Shown: piece by piece, positions 32,583-41,471 of the stretch | Numbering within the stretch: the first letter of the stretch is position 1 | Layout: the number at the start of each line of letters is the position of its first letter | Assembly (NCBI GenBank): GCA_021846505.1 | Contig: JAJZWV010000017.1 | Location: forward strand, 1 to 56,137 | Direction of reading: 5' to 3' | Source of the DNA: Bacillota bacterium | Lineage (GTDB): Bacteria; Bacillota; Sulfobacillia; Sulfobacillales; JAIMBI01 | Length of the DNA stretch: 56,137 nt | Made by a program: the position numbers and the translations under genes | The notes under the pieces: model-generated | The model's input: only the letters and a program-made list of their open reading frames with translations | The model's database searches: none | What the model was told of the DNA's origin: nothing

Positions 32583-32681
32583 GGGAGATCGCCCTTTCAC
32601 GGCAATAGATCGAGCGACTGGCGGCAAGCTCAGACCCCCAGGCCCGCCGCCAGAATACCACAGACCCGTGGGCGGCCCGAG

Positions 32682-33497
32682 TCAGAGGCGGGGGGCGCGC
32701 GGGTGCCAGAGGTACATGTCCAGGGCACAGACGATGCGAAAGCCGAGCTGGGCGCAGATGGGAGCGGAGGTGCCCCGCACCGCCTGGACGACAGCGGTGG
32801 TGTATCCGCGCGTCCTTCCGTCGCGGAGGCGCTCAGCGACCATGGCGGTGTACACACCCCGGTGGCGGTGGGTAGGGAGGGTGGCGGAGCCGTCCAGCAC
32901 CAGGGTCTCGCCATCGGCGTGGAAAAACGCAAACGACCATCCTACCGGCGAGGGCGACCCCTCCGCCCAGGCCAAGTAGATGGCGGCCTGTGGGCTCAGC
33001 GCGGCACCGAGCCGCATCATGGCGCCCAGCCCCTCGGCCGTCGTGCCGTACCCATACGCCCTAGCCATCATGGACTGGTGGGCGGCGGCCTCGTCCGCGG
33101 ACACCCTTCTCACGGTGATGCCCGGCGGGGCGGGGGCCGCGAGCTCCAAGGGCTGAAGCGCCATGCCCCACATGCACTCTTCGCGGTCCAGCACGAATCC
33201 GTGCGCCAGCAAGCGCTCACCCAAGTCCTGCGGCGTGGACGACGGCCCCACGATCCAGCTCACCAGCTTCTCTTGAGATTGGTAGTAGTCCACCACGGCC
33301 GCGATGCCGCTGTCGGCCGACTCGGCAGAGAGCTTGGCCAGCCCCACCATATTTAGCCCAGAGTCATTGAGGGTGGAGCATCGCGCCGTGACGCCGTGCA
33401 GCGGCACGTGCCACAGGACATCCTCATGGCCCGTCAGCGGAACCCCGATCCCGGAGCACGTCTCTTCGATGCGGCGAACCAGCAGATCCTCGGTCAT
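32682..33497 (-). CDS. GNAT-family acetyltransferase, tandem copy B
   Basis: A 271-residue paralogue of copy A with the same two-domain layout: TEDLLVRRIEETCSGIGVPL at the start and a GNAT core DGSATLPTHRHRGVYTAMVA, RDGRTRGYTTAVVQAVRGTS and APICAQLGFRIVCALDMY. ATG start with AAAGGG at about 12 bases. It is upstream of copy A on the same strand and both may be transcribed together from the gap at 33498-33670, which also holds the start of the divergent peptidase gene. Confidence 0.82.
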   Translation of the reverse strand: MTEDLLVRRIEETCSGIGVPLTGHEDVLWHVPLHGVTARCSTLNDSGLNMVGLAKLSAESADSGIAAVVDYYQSQEKLVSWIVGPSSTPQDLGERLLAHGFVLDREECMWGMALQPLELAAPAPPGITVRRVSADEAAAHQSMMARAYGYGTTAEGLGAMMRLGAALSPQAAIYLAWAEGSPSPVGWSFAFFHADGETLVLDGSATLPTHRHRGVYTAMVAERLRDGRTRGYTTAVVQAVRGTSAPICAQLGFRIVCALDMYLWHPRAPRL

Positions 33498-33670
33498 GAG
33501 TGCGAGCCGCCCTTTCCGTGGGATAGTGCTGCAGGATGCCCCCATGCTACCACGCGCGCCGGGCCTGGGGCGCGATCCGCGCGCCCCTCGGCGGCGCAGG
33601 GCAGGACTTTCGCCGGGGATCTTGAAGAAGGCACGCGTTAGCCAATAGCGAAGCCTGGAGGTGAGGGCGC

Positions 33671-35557
33671 GTGAGTTTCACCCTGAGCGATTTGCACCGG
33701 GTGGTGACTTGGTCCCATCCGGTTCTCCATCCCCAAGGCCACGGCGGTGTGGTGGTGTGCAAGACGGCGCTGCCCGACGGCAGTGGATATCAGCGGCGCC
33801 TGGTGTGGGTGGCACCGGGCCAGCGGCGGCTTTTGACGCGGGGCACCCACGACACGGCGCCAGCTTTCAGTGCGGACGGCGACTTGTGGTTCGTGCGCAC
33901 CACCGGACCTGTGAGCCAGGTGTACCGCCTGCCGCTGGCCGGTGGTGAGCCCGCGCCGATGGGGCCCCAGTGGCAGGGACTGACCCAGGTGCTGCCGCTG
34001 CCAGATGGCCGCGTGGTGGTGGCGGCCAAGCGCCCCATCGAGGGGGAGCGGCCGGACCCCACCTGGCCGCGCCACTATCAGCGATGGCAGTGGCACTACG
34101 ACGGGGCTGGCTTCTTTGAACAGCCCACGCAACTGCACCTCATCACGGGCGGCGCGGCCGAGTTGCTGGACGACAGCCCCTACGACGTGACCAATGCGGC
34201 GCTGTCGCCGGATGCCACGTCGGTCGTCTACACGCGGCTGGCCGATGAAGGGGCCGCGGCGACCGAGCGCACCGACTTATTTCGCGTGGATCTGGCCGGC
34301 GGCCGCGGCGTCGAGCGCCTGACGGCGGGGACACTGGCGGTGGGGGCTCCGGTGCCGGCGGCGGATGGCAGCGTGTGGTTTTACGGCAGCGACCGGGCGT
34401 ACGGCCCCGCCACCGTGGGCCAGCTGTATCGGCGGGCGCCTGACGGCGGCGTCAGCCAGGAGCGGTTTGCCGCAGATTGGTCGGTGGGCAGCGTGCTGTC
34501 CAGCGACACGCATGTCCCGGCCGGCCCCGGCGCTCCGCGCGTGGACGGCGACTTTGTATATGGCCTGGCGACCTGGCGCGGGGCGACCCACATATGGCGG
34601 CGGCCGCTGGGCGGGGGTGGGACCCCGGACGTGGTGCCCGCCGCAGACCCGGTGGTGTATGAGCTGGCGGCCGCCGGCGGCGCACTCCTGTACGTGTCGG
34701 CCAGCACCACCCGCCTCGACAGCGTCTGCTTCCAGCGAGCGGGCGAGCCCGAGATGCGGCTCGCGGACGACAATGAGTGGGCGGTCGGCCAGCTGTCGCG
34801 GACCGAGGAAATCGAGGTGGCGGCGCCGGATGGGCTTGCCATCCCGGCCTACGTGGTGGGGCGGGAGCCGGGAGCCCGGCGGCCCGCGATTTTGTTCGTG
34901 CACGGCGGGCCTCATGGAGCCTATGGGCAAACGGCCCGCTTTGACGCCCAGGTGATGGCGGAAGGCTACACGGTGATTCAGGTGAATCCCCGCGGGAGCA
35001 TGGGGTACGGCCAGCCGTTTCAGGATGCCGTGCGGGGCGACTGGGGCGGCGCCGACATGGCGGATCTCATGGCGGTGGTGGACCACCTCGTGGACGCCGG
35101 CGACATCGATGAGGGCCACCTGTACGTGACGGGGGGCTCCTATGGCGGGTTCATGACCTCGTGGATCGTGGGACACACCACGCGCTTTCGGGCGGCGTCG
35201 GCGGTGGTGCCTGTCACCAACCTGGTGTCGTTTTATGGCACCAGCGACATCGGGTGGTGGTTTGCTCCGGGGGAAGTGGGCCCCGACTTATGGGAGGACC
35301 CGATGCGGCTCTGGCAGCAGTCGCCGCTGGCCTACGCGCCACACATTCAAACGCCGACGCAGGTCGTGGCCGGGGAGGACGACCAGCGGTGCCCCATAGA
35401 GCAAGCCGAGCAGCTGTACGTGGCGCTGAAGCGCTTTGGCGTGGACACCGAGTTTCTTCGGTATCCCGGGTCCCACGGCTTTGGCGCGCTGTCCGAGCCC
35501 ACGCTGCGCCAGGACCGGCTCAGGCGGCTGCTGGCGTGGTTCGCGTCTCACGCGTAG
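33671..35557 (+). CDS. S9C-type acylaminoacyl-peptidase-like serine peptidase
   Basis: A 628-residue propeller plus alpha/beta-hydrolase peptidase. The N-terminal propeller runs to about 390 with short Trp/Gly blades. The hydrolase part shows LFVHGGPHGAYG (oxyanion region), QVNPRGSMGYGQPF, the nucleophile in TGGSYGGFMTSW near residue 490, the acid in AGEDDQRCP near 569 and the histidine in GSHGF near 601. This is the S9C pattern, distinct from the S9A enzyme at 4881. GTG start after GGAGGTGAGG. Cytoplasmic. It probably removes blocked N-terminal residues or digests peptides. Confidence 0.92.
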   Translation: MSFTLSDLHRVVTWSHPVLHPQGHGGVVVCKTALPDGSGYQRRLVWVAPGQRRLLTRGTHDTAPAFSADGDLWFVRTTGPVSQVYRLPLAGGEPAPMGPQWQGLTQVLPLPDGRVVVAAKRPIEGERPDPTWPRHYQRWQWHYDGAGFFEQPTQLHLITGGAAELLDDSPYDVTNAALSPDATSVVYTRLADEGAAATERTDLFRVDLAGGRGVERLTAGTLAVGAPVPAADGSVWFYGSDRAYGPATVGQLYRRAPDGGVSQERFAADWSVGSVLSSDTHVPAGPGAPRVDGDFVYGLATWRGATHIWRRPLGGGGTPDVVPAADPVVYELAAAGGALLYVSASTTRLDSVCFQRAGEPEMRLADDNEWAVGQLSRTEEIEVAAPDGLAIPAYVVGREPGARRPAILFVHGGPHGAYGQTARFDAQVMAEGYTVIQVNPRGSMGYGQPFQDAVRGDWGGADMADLMAVVDHLVDAGDIDEGHLYVTGGSYGGFMTSWIVGHTTRFRAASAVVPVTNLVSFYGTSDIGWWFAPGEVGPDLWEDPMRLWQQSPLAYAPHIQTPTQVVAGEDDQRCPIEQAEQLYVALKRFGVDTEFLRYPGSHGFGALSEPTLRQDRLRRLLAWFASHA

Positions 35558-35571
35558 CGCGCCGGCTGAGA

Positions 35572-35600
35572 TAATAATTGGCGGATGAAAAAACTATAAT
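35572..35600 (+). promoter_or_regulatory. Possible promoter of the sugar cluster
   Basis: A perfect TATAAT at 35595-35600 lies in an AT-rich island (ataataattg ... aaaaaactataatc) within otherwise GC-rich DNA, just after the S9C peptidase stop. The best -35 at 17 bases spacing (taataa) is weak. If used, it leaves a leader of about 200 bases before the GTG at 35812. Confidence 0.35.
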
Positions 35601-35811
35601 CGGGAGCAGATTGGCCGTGCGCGGGGGCTTTCGCGATCCGAAAGTCCTCAGCCCGCGGCGGATTTTTGGTGAGCGGCAGGAATCGCGCTGGCGGTCCCGA
35701 AGGCAAAAGCATGAAACCTATGACATTCAGTCTATGGGAAGCGAGGGACAGGATCGCGTCGTCGCGAAACGCGGCGAAGCTCGTCTGCATGCTCCAGCGG
35801 AGGAGGAACCC

Positions 35812-36735
35812 GTGGTAATTGCGGTGCTGGGCCGGGCCCAGGCGGTGCCGGCCGAGGCGCCGCGGGTGCTGGACGCGCTGGCCGCCGAAGGATTCGCGGT
35901 GGTGCATCTGCGCGTCGGGCTGACAGCCAGTGTGGGCGCGCCGCTGGAGCCCGCCCGCCACGGTCCCGAGGCGCTGCAGGCTTTCGCGGCCCAGATGCAG
36001 CAATCCGTATGGCCCTCGCTGCAGCAGAAGCTGGTGATTCCCGAGCGGGGGTATTTTGCTGCCTATCTCCCCGCCGTCTGGGCGGGCTCGGACGGCGTCC
36101 AGCTGCAGTGGCCCACGCTTGGGGTCGCCTTGATGCTGGCGAGTTGGGAGGCGCCCCCTTGGCTGGTCCTGACCGAGGAGGCGCCGCCGGCGTGGCTTGT
36201 GGCTGAGCCCAAGATCGTGGCGCACCGGCTGGAGTGCCTCACCGAGCGCCTGGGGTGGGAGGTGGGGCCGCCAGGGCCCCCGGTGGCGCCGGCCACACTG
36301 CAGTGGGGGAGCGGCGCCGTGGCGGTCGTGGGGGATAAGCCCGCGCCCGACTTCACCGAGGCGCTGGCTCAGCGGCTTGCGCCCATCCCGGTGGTGGCAG
36401 CCGCGTCCGTCCGGCCCGCCCCAGCACCAGAGGGCGTCCCTAATTTGGCAGTGGTGCCCGATGAGGAGCTGTCGCGAATGCTGGCGGCGGCGTGGGTCGC
36501 GGTGGTGCCGCCGGGGGATGGCGCCCCGGAATGGGCCGAGGCCAGCGGGTCCTGGCCGCCGCAGGTGGGCGGCCAGGGCTTTGGCGCGTGGCCGGCCACG
36601 ACGCTGGACGAGTACGAGCGGGCGGTGGCGCTGGCTGCCTATGCGCGGGCGCACCAGCCGGAGCTGCCCGATGTGCACCCCGTGTCCGCCGCGCTGGCAT
36701 CCTTGGCCGCTTCGCGCTGTGAGGTGAGATCGTGA
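35812..36735 (+). CDS. Hypothetical protein, possibly a divergent GT-B glycosyltransferase
   Basis: A 307-residue protein not confidently recognised. It has two Rossmann-like halves: VVIAVLGRAQAVPAEAPRVL at the start, then from about residue 165 GAVAVVGDKPAPDFTEALAQ and VPNLAVVPDEELSRMLAAAW, AVVPPGD, which resembles the donor-binding half of GT-B enzymes. The GTG at 35812 follows GGAGGAGG; the open frame upstream has no binding site. Its end overlaps the next glycosyltransferase by four bases (GTGA), so a role in the same sugar pathway is likely. No catalytic residue can be named. Confidence 0.6.
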   Translation: MVIAVLGRAQAVPAEAPRVLDALAAEGFAVVHLRVGLTASVGAPLEPARHGPEALQAFAAQMQQSVWPSLQQKLVIPERGYFAAYLPAVWAGSDGVQLQWPTLGVALMLASWEAPPWLVLTEEAPPAWLVAEPKIVAHRLECLTERLGWEVGPPGPPVAPATLQWGSGAVAVVGDKPAPDFTEALAQRLAPIPVVAAASVRPAPAPEGVPNLAVVPDEELSRMLAAAWVAVVPPGDGAPEWAEASGSWPPQVGGQGFGAWPATTLDEYERAVALAAYARAHQPELPDVHPVSAALASLAASRCEVRS

Positions 36736-37832
36736 GCCAGCCCGTGGTGTGGGTATCCACCGGCATGTTTTCCTGGGGGCACCGGCAGCTGGCAGACAAC
36801 GCCCTCTTCATGCTGCGGGAGTGGACCCGAGAGCCGTCGCCGCACCGGTTCATCCACATGGATCCGCTGGCGCCGCCCAGTGCACGCGATGCCTTGGCGT
36901 ATCGCGCCTCGAACCAAGGGCCGTGGTGGCAGGTCGAGCCCGGGATGTCCCCGGGCCATCTCGAGACACTCGGGATGCGCGCGGCCGTGGTCCGCCCAGA
37001 GGATCTCCAGCGTGCGCTGGGCGATCGGCCGCTGGTGGTGCACACCACGTCGTATCACCTCGACACGATGGGCCCCTTTTGGCGCCCGCTGCATCCCGAC
37101 GTCCTGGTGTACGAGGCGCTGGAAAACGTGGCCGCTCCCCACGAGACGCTGGCGGCGCGGCATCGGGCGGCGTCGGCGGAGGCGGACGTGGTCGTGTCCA
37201 TCTCGGAGGGCACCGCCGCCACGCTGGACGCGCCGCCCGAGCGGATCCTGCACTGGGGATCCGCAGTAGACCCCACATTTTGGCGGCGCCCGCCCGCGGC
37301 GCCCCAGTGGACCTTCGGGTTTTTTGGCAACCTCATGGACTGGATTGACTTTGATCTGCTGGACGCGCTGGCCGCCGCCATGCCGGAGGATCGGATCGCG
37401 CTCATCGGCCCGGTGGCCGCCGACACCACTGAACGCCTGTCCCGGCTGCTGTCGGCCCGCCCGAACGTGGTATATCAGCCCGCCGTGTCATACGGGGCGC
37501 TGCCGGATGTGGTGCGGCACATGGCCATTGGGCTGTTGCCTCGCACCGCCTCCGCGCGGTCGCGGGCGTCAGACCCCTTGAAACTTTACGAGTACCTGGC
37601 GGCCGGCAAGCCCGTGGTGTCGAGCCTGCCGGTTCCCGACGCGGTGGCCCCGCATGTGTATTACGGCGACACCCCGGCCCAGTTTGTCGCGGCCTGCCGG
37701 CAGGCGCGCGGCGACTGGGCCAAAGGGCGGCACGATCCCTGGGCGCCCGCCATTCAGGCCCTCTTAGAGGAGCGCAGCTGGCGGCGGCGGGCGGCGGACG
37801 TGTGGGACCGAGCGATGGCCGAGCTGGCGTAA
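36732..37832 (+). CDS. Glycosyltransferase, GT-B fold
   Basis: A 366-residue glycosyltransferase. The acceptor half is Trp/His-rich (VVWVSTGMFSWGHRQLADNA). The donor half shows FGFFGNLMDWIDFDLLDALA, RIALIGPV, NVVYQPAVSYGALPDVVRHM and the strongly typical DPLKLYEYLAAGKPVVSSLP near residue 280, where Glu and Lys should contact the nucleotide sugar. Its GTG overlaps the previous stop and glf starts three bases after its end, so UDP-galactofuranose is a plausible donor. Cytoplasmic, with no membrane helix. Confidence 0.82.
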   Translation: MSQPVVWVSTGMFSWGHRQLADNALFMLREWTREPSPHRFIHMDPLAPPSARDALAYRASNQGPWWQVEPGMSPGHLETLGMRAAVVRPEDLQRALGDRPLVVHTTSYHLDTMGPFWRPLHPDVLVYEALENVAAPHETLAARHRAASAEADVVVSISEGTAATLDAPPERILHWGSAVDPTFWRRPPAAPQWTFGFFGNLMDWIDFDLLDALAAAMPEDRIALIGPVAADTTERLSRLLSARPNVVYQPAVSYGALPDVVRHMAIGLLPRTASARSRASDPLKLYEYLAAGKPVVSSLPVPDAVAPHVYYGDTPAQFVAACRQARGDWAKGRHDPWAPAIQALLEERSWRRRAADVWDRAMAELA

Positions 37833-37834
37833 GC

Positions 37835-39025
37835 ATGGCGCTGGTGCTGGTGGTGGGAGCCGGATTCTCTGGCAGTGTGGCGGCACGGGAGCTGGCCGAC
37901 GCCGGCCACCGGGTGGTGGTGGCCGAGCGGCGGGGGCACGTGGGCGGCAACGCCTATGATGAGCGGGACCAAGCGGGCGTGCTAGTTCACCGCTATGGCC
38001 CGCACATCTTTCACACCAACGCGGCGCGGGTGTGGGAGTACCTTTCGCAGTTTACGGCGTGGCGGCCCTACGAGCACCGGGTGCTGGCGTCGGTGGATGG
38101 CCAGCTCCTGCCGCTGCCCATCAACCGGACCACCATCAATCGGCTGTATGGCTGGCAGCTGACCGAAGCGGGCGTCGCGCGGCATCTCCGCCGGGTAGCG
38201 GTGCCCCGGGCGGAGCTTCGCACCAGCGAGGATGTGGTGCTGAGCCGGGTAGGTCCCGACTTGGCCGAGCGCTTCTTTCGCGGATACACAAGAAAGCAGT
38301 GGAGCCGCGACTTAAGCGAGCTGGGACCCGGCGTGGCCGGGCGCATCCCCGTGCGCACGACCGAAGAAGATCGCTACTTCACGGACCGCTGGCAGGCTAT
38401 GCCGGCCAACGGCTATGCCGCGCTGTTTCACCGCCTGCTGAACCATCCTCGCATTGAGCTCCGGCTCGGCACGGAGGGGCTCGTGGCTCCCGAGCGCGGC
38501 CAAGCGGCGGCGGTGGTGTATACAGGCCCGCTGGACGCCTATTTTGACTATCGGCTCGGGCGGCTGCCGTATCGGTCGATTCGCTTTGCGCACGAGCACC
38601 TGCCCGGCGTGGCCCAGCTCCAGCCGGTCGCCACCATCAACTACCCAGGGCCGGAGCCATTTACCCGCGTCACCGAGTTCAAGCATCTGACAGGTCAGGT
38701 GCACCCGGGCACCTCCATCGTGCGGGAATACCCCACGGACGTGGGCGATCCGTACTATCCGGTGCCCAGCCCGGCCAGCAACCACCTGGCCAACCAGTAT
38801 CGCGCGCTGGCCGCGCGCGAGCACGGCGTCGTGTTTTTGGGGCGCCTGGCCCAATATCGCTATCTCAATATGGACCAGGCGGTGGCGGCGGCCCTCCAGG
38901 CGTCGGATCGCCTGCGGGCGGACTTGGGCGCCCGTGGGGGATGTGCTAGCCCTGATGCCCCTGCTGGATCAACAGCCACCACCGATCCAGCATCACCTCG
39001 GCCGCGGCGGCCGTCACCCGGATAA
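37835..39025 (+). CDS. glf: UDP-galactopyranose mutase
   Basis: A flavoenzyme converting UDP-galactopyranose to UDP-galactofuranose for cell-surface glycans. It starts MALVLVVGAGFSGSVAAREL (FAD motif), then HVGGNAYDE, VHRYGPHIFHT, PLPINRTTINRLYG, FFRGYTRKQWSRDLSEL, VRTTEEDRYFTDRWQAMPAN and FLGRLAQYRYLNMDQAV, all family blocks. The ATG at 37835 immediately follows the glycosyltransferase stop. The last 25 residues (after RADLGARGG) are Pro/Ser/Arg-rich and overlap a decayed gene on the other strand, so the native C-terminus may have been extended by reading into foreign sequence. Confidence 0.93.
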   Translation: MALVLVVGAGFSGSVAARELADAGHRVVVAERRGHVGGNAYDERDQAGVLVHRYGPHIFHTNAARVWEYLSQFTAWRPYEHRVLASVDGQLLPLPINRTTINRLYGWQLTEAGVARHLRRVAVPRAELRTSEDVVLSRVGPDLAERFFRGYTRKQWSRDLSELGPGVAGRIPVRTTEEDRYFTDRWQAMPANGYAALFHRLLNHPRIELRLGTEGLVAPERGQAAAVVYTGPLDAYFDYRLGRLPYRSIRFAHEHLPGVAQLQPVATINYPGPEPFTRVTEFKHLTGQVHPGTSIVREYPTDVGDPYYPVPSPASNHLANQYRALAAREHGVVFLGRLAQYRYLNMDQAVAAALQASDRLRADLGARGGCASPDAPAGSTATTDPASPRPRRPSPG

Positions 39026-39710
39026 ACGGTTCGTCGTCCCCGCTCACCTGGGCACGCTCCAGCGCCGGCATGTACTCCCGCCGCACGGTGACCTCATACA
39101 GCGCCGGGGGATAGTCCGCCTGCATGAGCAAGCACAGGCCCCCAGACGGCAAGTGCGGCCATTGCCATCGAGAAATGGGTGAATGGCGGCCAACTCGATG
39201 TGGCCGCGGGCGGCCCACACCACGGAGGGACACGGTTAGAGGGCGCATCGCGTGCCGGTCCGACCCATTGGGCCATGAGCTCCGGCACCTTGACCCAGTT
39301 GGGCGGCACGTGGCGGGAGCCGCGGATAACCATGGCGGCACGCCGATGCCAGTCGGCTTCCTCCCCCAAGATCCCCTGCACGAGTCTCCGGGGGACTTCT
39401 CACACGAACGCTTCCGAAAGGGCCGCGTGGGGGCCTCGGCGACTGAGCCACTGCCAAGTCGCAAGGGTGTTCACCACTTCGACCTGCTCCCGCAGCAATT
39501 TGCCGGGAATGGTGGTGCCGTGCTCCAGCACTTCTGCGCTTCGTGCAGGGTCAAGGTGTTGCCCTCGAGCGCGGTGGTGGCGTGGGCCTGGCGCAGTCCG
39601 TAGTCGTCAAGCCAGCTGGCCACGCTTTCCGCCGGCAGGGGGGGCGCGCGCCGGATTTGCTCGCGCTTCGCCGCGAGGCGGGCCAAGAGCGCCTCCAAAT
39701 CTTCGGCCAC
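38946..39710 (-). pseudogene. Fic-family protein, frameshifted
   Basis: Pieces of a Fic protein run along the reverse strand in different frames. From a GTG at 39710: LEALLARLAAKREQIRRAPP and HATTALEGNTLTLHEAQK (Fic N-domain). At about 39380-39250 in another frame: VQGILGEEADWHRRAAMVIR and GSRHVPPNWVKVPELM. At about 39190-39140 in a third frame: AAIHPFLDGNGRTCRLG, the intact catalytic motif. Then, after another shift, CLLMQADYPPALYEVTVRRE and YMPALERAQVSGDDEPFIRV, to a stop at 38946. At least three frameshifts make it non-functional. It overlaps the 3-prime end of glf. Confidence 0.8.
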
Positions 39711-39880
39711 CGCACGTCCCTTCCCGCTCCCCGAGCCCAATCTCTCGCTATACACTAGCACGGCCGGAGCGCCCGGCGCCGGTGGCGCCAAAACGCACGG
39801 CGTGGGAGGAAAGGGCGGCACGGCCCGGTCCGGCGCCGCGGCCCGCCGACGTTCAGCTGAAAAAACTTGGACCGCACCAT

Positions 39881-40309
39881 ATGAATGGACGGCTCTGGAA
39901 AGAAGGCGCGAGGTTGGGGAGCCTGCACCACGTAGAGATGAATGTCTCGGATTTAGCGCGCTCCGCCGCGCTTTGGGGCTGGCTGCTGAGCGAGCTGGGC
40001 TGGGCCCCTTACCAGGAGTGGGACCGCGGGCGCAGCTGGAAGCTCGGCGGCACCTATCTGGTGTTCGTGCAGACAGCCGCTCGCCATCTGACGGCTCCGT
40101 ATCATCGAGGCCGCGTGGGGCTAAACCACGTGGCGCTGTTCGCCGCCTCCCGCGCCCAAGTGGACGAGCTGACCGCGGCCGTGCGCGCGCGGGGACTGCC
40201 GATCCTGTACGAAGACCGCCATCCCTTTGCCGGTGGTCCCAATCACTACGCATTGTTTTTTGAGGACCCGGACCGCATCAAGGTAGAGATCGTCGCGCCC
40301 GAGGGCTAG
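39881..40309 (+). CDS. VOC-superfamily (glyoxalase/dioxygenase-like) protein
   Basis: A 142-residue metal-binding VOC protein. It has the paired beta-alpha-beta pattern LGSLHHVEMNVSDLARSAAL, WKLGGTYLVFVQ, GLNHVALFAASRAQVDELTA, AVRARGLPILYED and YALFFEDPDRIKVEIVAPE. The likely metal ligands are the first-strand His (LHHVEM), His of LNHVAL and Glu of KVEIV. The ATG at 39881 gives a single-module protein of standard size. Substrate unknown; antibiotic-resistance and dioxygenase members exist in the family. Confidence 0.82.
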   Translation: MNGRLWKEGARLGSLHHVEMNVSDLARSAALWGWLLSELGWAPYQEWDRGRSWKLGGTYLVFVQTAARHLTAPYHRGRVGLNHVALFAASRAQVDELTAAVRARGLPILYEDRHPFAGGPNHYALFFEDPDRIKVEIVAPEG

Positions 40310-40442
40310 GGCGCCAGAGGCGGAGGGGCCAGGTTGCCGGCTCCGCGGCAGGGCTGGGAGTCCCTAGGCGGCGCCGCCTGCTCGGAGTAAGGTGGAGCTG
40401 GCGGCAGGCTTGACTTGAAGGAAGGACGGGAGGGTCACAGGC

Positions 40443-41471
40443 ATGGACGCGCATCGGCCGCGCATCGGGGTGACCCTGGGCGATCCGGCGGGCATTGGAC
40501 CCGAAATTGTGGTGCGGGCGCTGGCGGACCCCCTGGTGTGGGGGGAGCTGGTGCCGGTGCTGTTTGGCAGCGCGGCCGTGCTGGCGCGCGCCATCGATGT
40601 GATGGGCGCGCCACTCCGGGTGGTGGAGCGGGCGCGCCCCGAAGAGGCGGTGGGCGAGCCGGGCACCCTGGATTTGGTGGCCACCTCGGCGCGCCCTGAG
40701 CCGCCGCCGCTTGGCCAGGTGTCGGCGGCGGGCGGCGAGGAAGCCGGGCGCGCCATCGTGGCGGCGGTCCAAGCCGCCCAGGCGGGGGCCATCGACGGCA
40801 TCACGACGGCGCCGCTGAACAAAGAGGCCCTCCAGCTCGGGGGGTACCGGTACCCGGGCCACACCGAAATGCTGACCGAGCTGTTTGGCAGTGCCGGCGT
40901 GTACACCATGTTTGTGACGGGGAGCCTGCACATTTTCTTTCTCACGCGGCATCATCCGCTCAGTGCGGTGCCCGGCCTCATGACAGAACCCCGGGTCTAC
41001 GACGGGCTGGCTCAGTGTGTGGCGTTCCTGCGGCAGCTGGGCTTTGCCGACCCGACTCTGGCGCTGGCGGCGCTGAATCCCCACGGTGGGGAGAATGGCT
41101 TGCTGGGGCGCGAGGAGCTGGACGTCCTGCGCCCGGCTGTCGCGCGGGCGAAGGCAGCCGGGCTGCCGGTGGAGGGGCCCATCCCAGCGGACGCCGTGTT
41201 TTGCCAGGCCCAGGCGGGGCGCTACACCGGGGTGCTGTCGCTGTATCACGATCAGGGGCACATCGCCGCCAAAACCCTGGACTTCTACGGCACCGTGAGC
41301 GTCACGCTGGGGCTGCCCGTCATTCGCACCTCGGTCGATCACGGCACGGCGTTTGACATCGCTGGGCAAGGGGTGGCCGAAGCTCGCGGGCAGGTGGCGG
41401 CGCTCACCACTGCAGCCCGGCTGACGCGCCAGCGGCAGCAGGCCGCGGCGGGAAGGGGGGGTGAGGCCTGA
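40443..41471 (+). CDS. pdxA: 4-hydroxythreonine-4-phosphate dehydrogenase PdxA or PdxA2
   Basis: A 342-residue NAD-dependent enzyme. The start (PRIGVTLGDPAGIGPEIVVR) is diagnostic. Metal-binding histidines lie in RYPGHTEMLTELFG, LAALNPHGGENG and LSLYHDQGHIAAK, and the C-terminus has LPVIRTSVDHGTAFDIAGQG. In vitamin B6 synthesis it oxidises 4-phosphohydroxy-threonine; the PdxA2 branch acts on four-carbon sugar-acid phosphates. No other pdx or denA/denB gene is next to it, so the branch is not settled. It is followed by a coupled acetyltransferase. Confidence 0.93.
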   Translation: MDAHRPRIGVTLGDPAGIGPEIVVRALADPLVWGELVPVLFGSAAVLARAIDVMGAPLRVVERARPEEAVGEPGTLDLVATSARPEPPPLGQVSAAGGEEAGRAIVAAVQAAQAGAIDGITTAPLNKEALQLGGYRYPGHTEMLTELFGSAGVYTMFVTGSLHIFFLTRHHPLSAVPGLMTEPRVYDGLAQCVAFLRQLGFADPTLALAALNPHGGENGLLGREELDVLRPAVARAKAAGLPVEGPIPADAVFCQAQAGRYTGVLSLYHDQGHIAAKTLDFYGTVSVTLGLPVIRTSVDHGTAFDIAGQGVAEARGQVAALTTAARLTRQRQQAAAGRGGEA

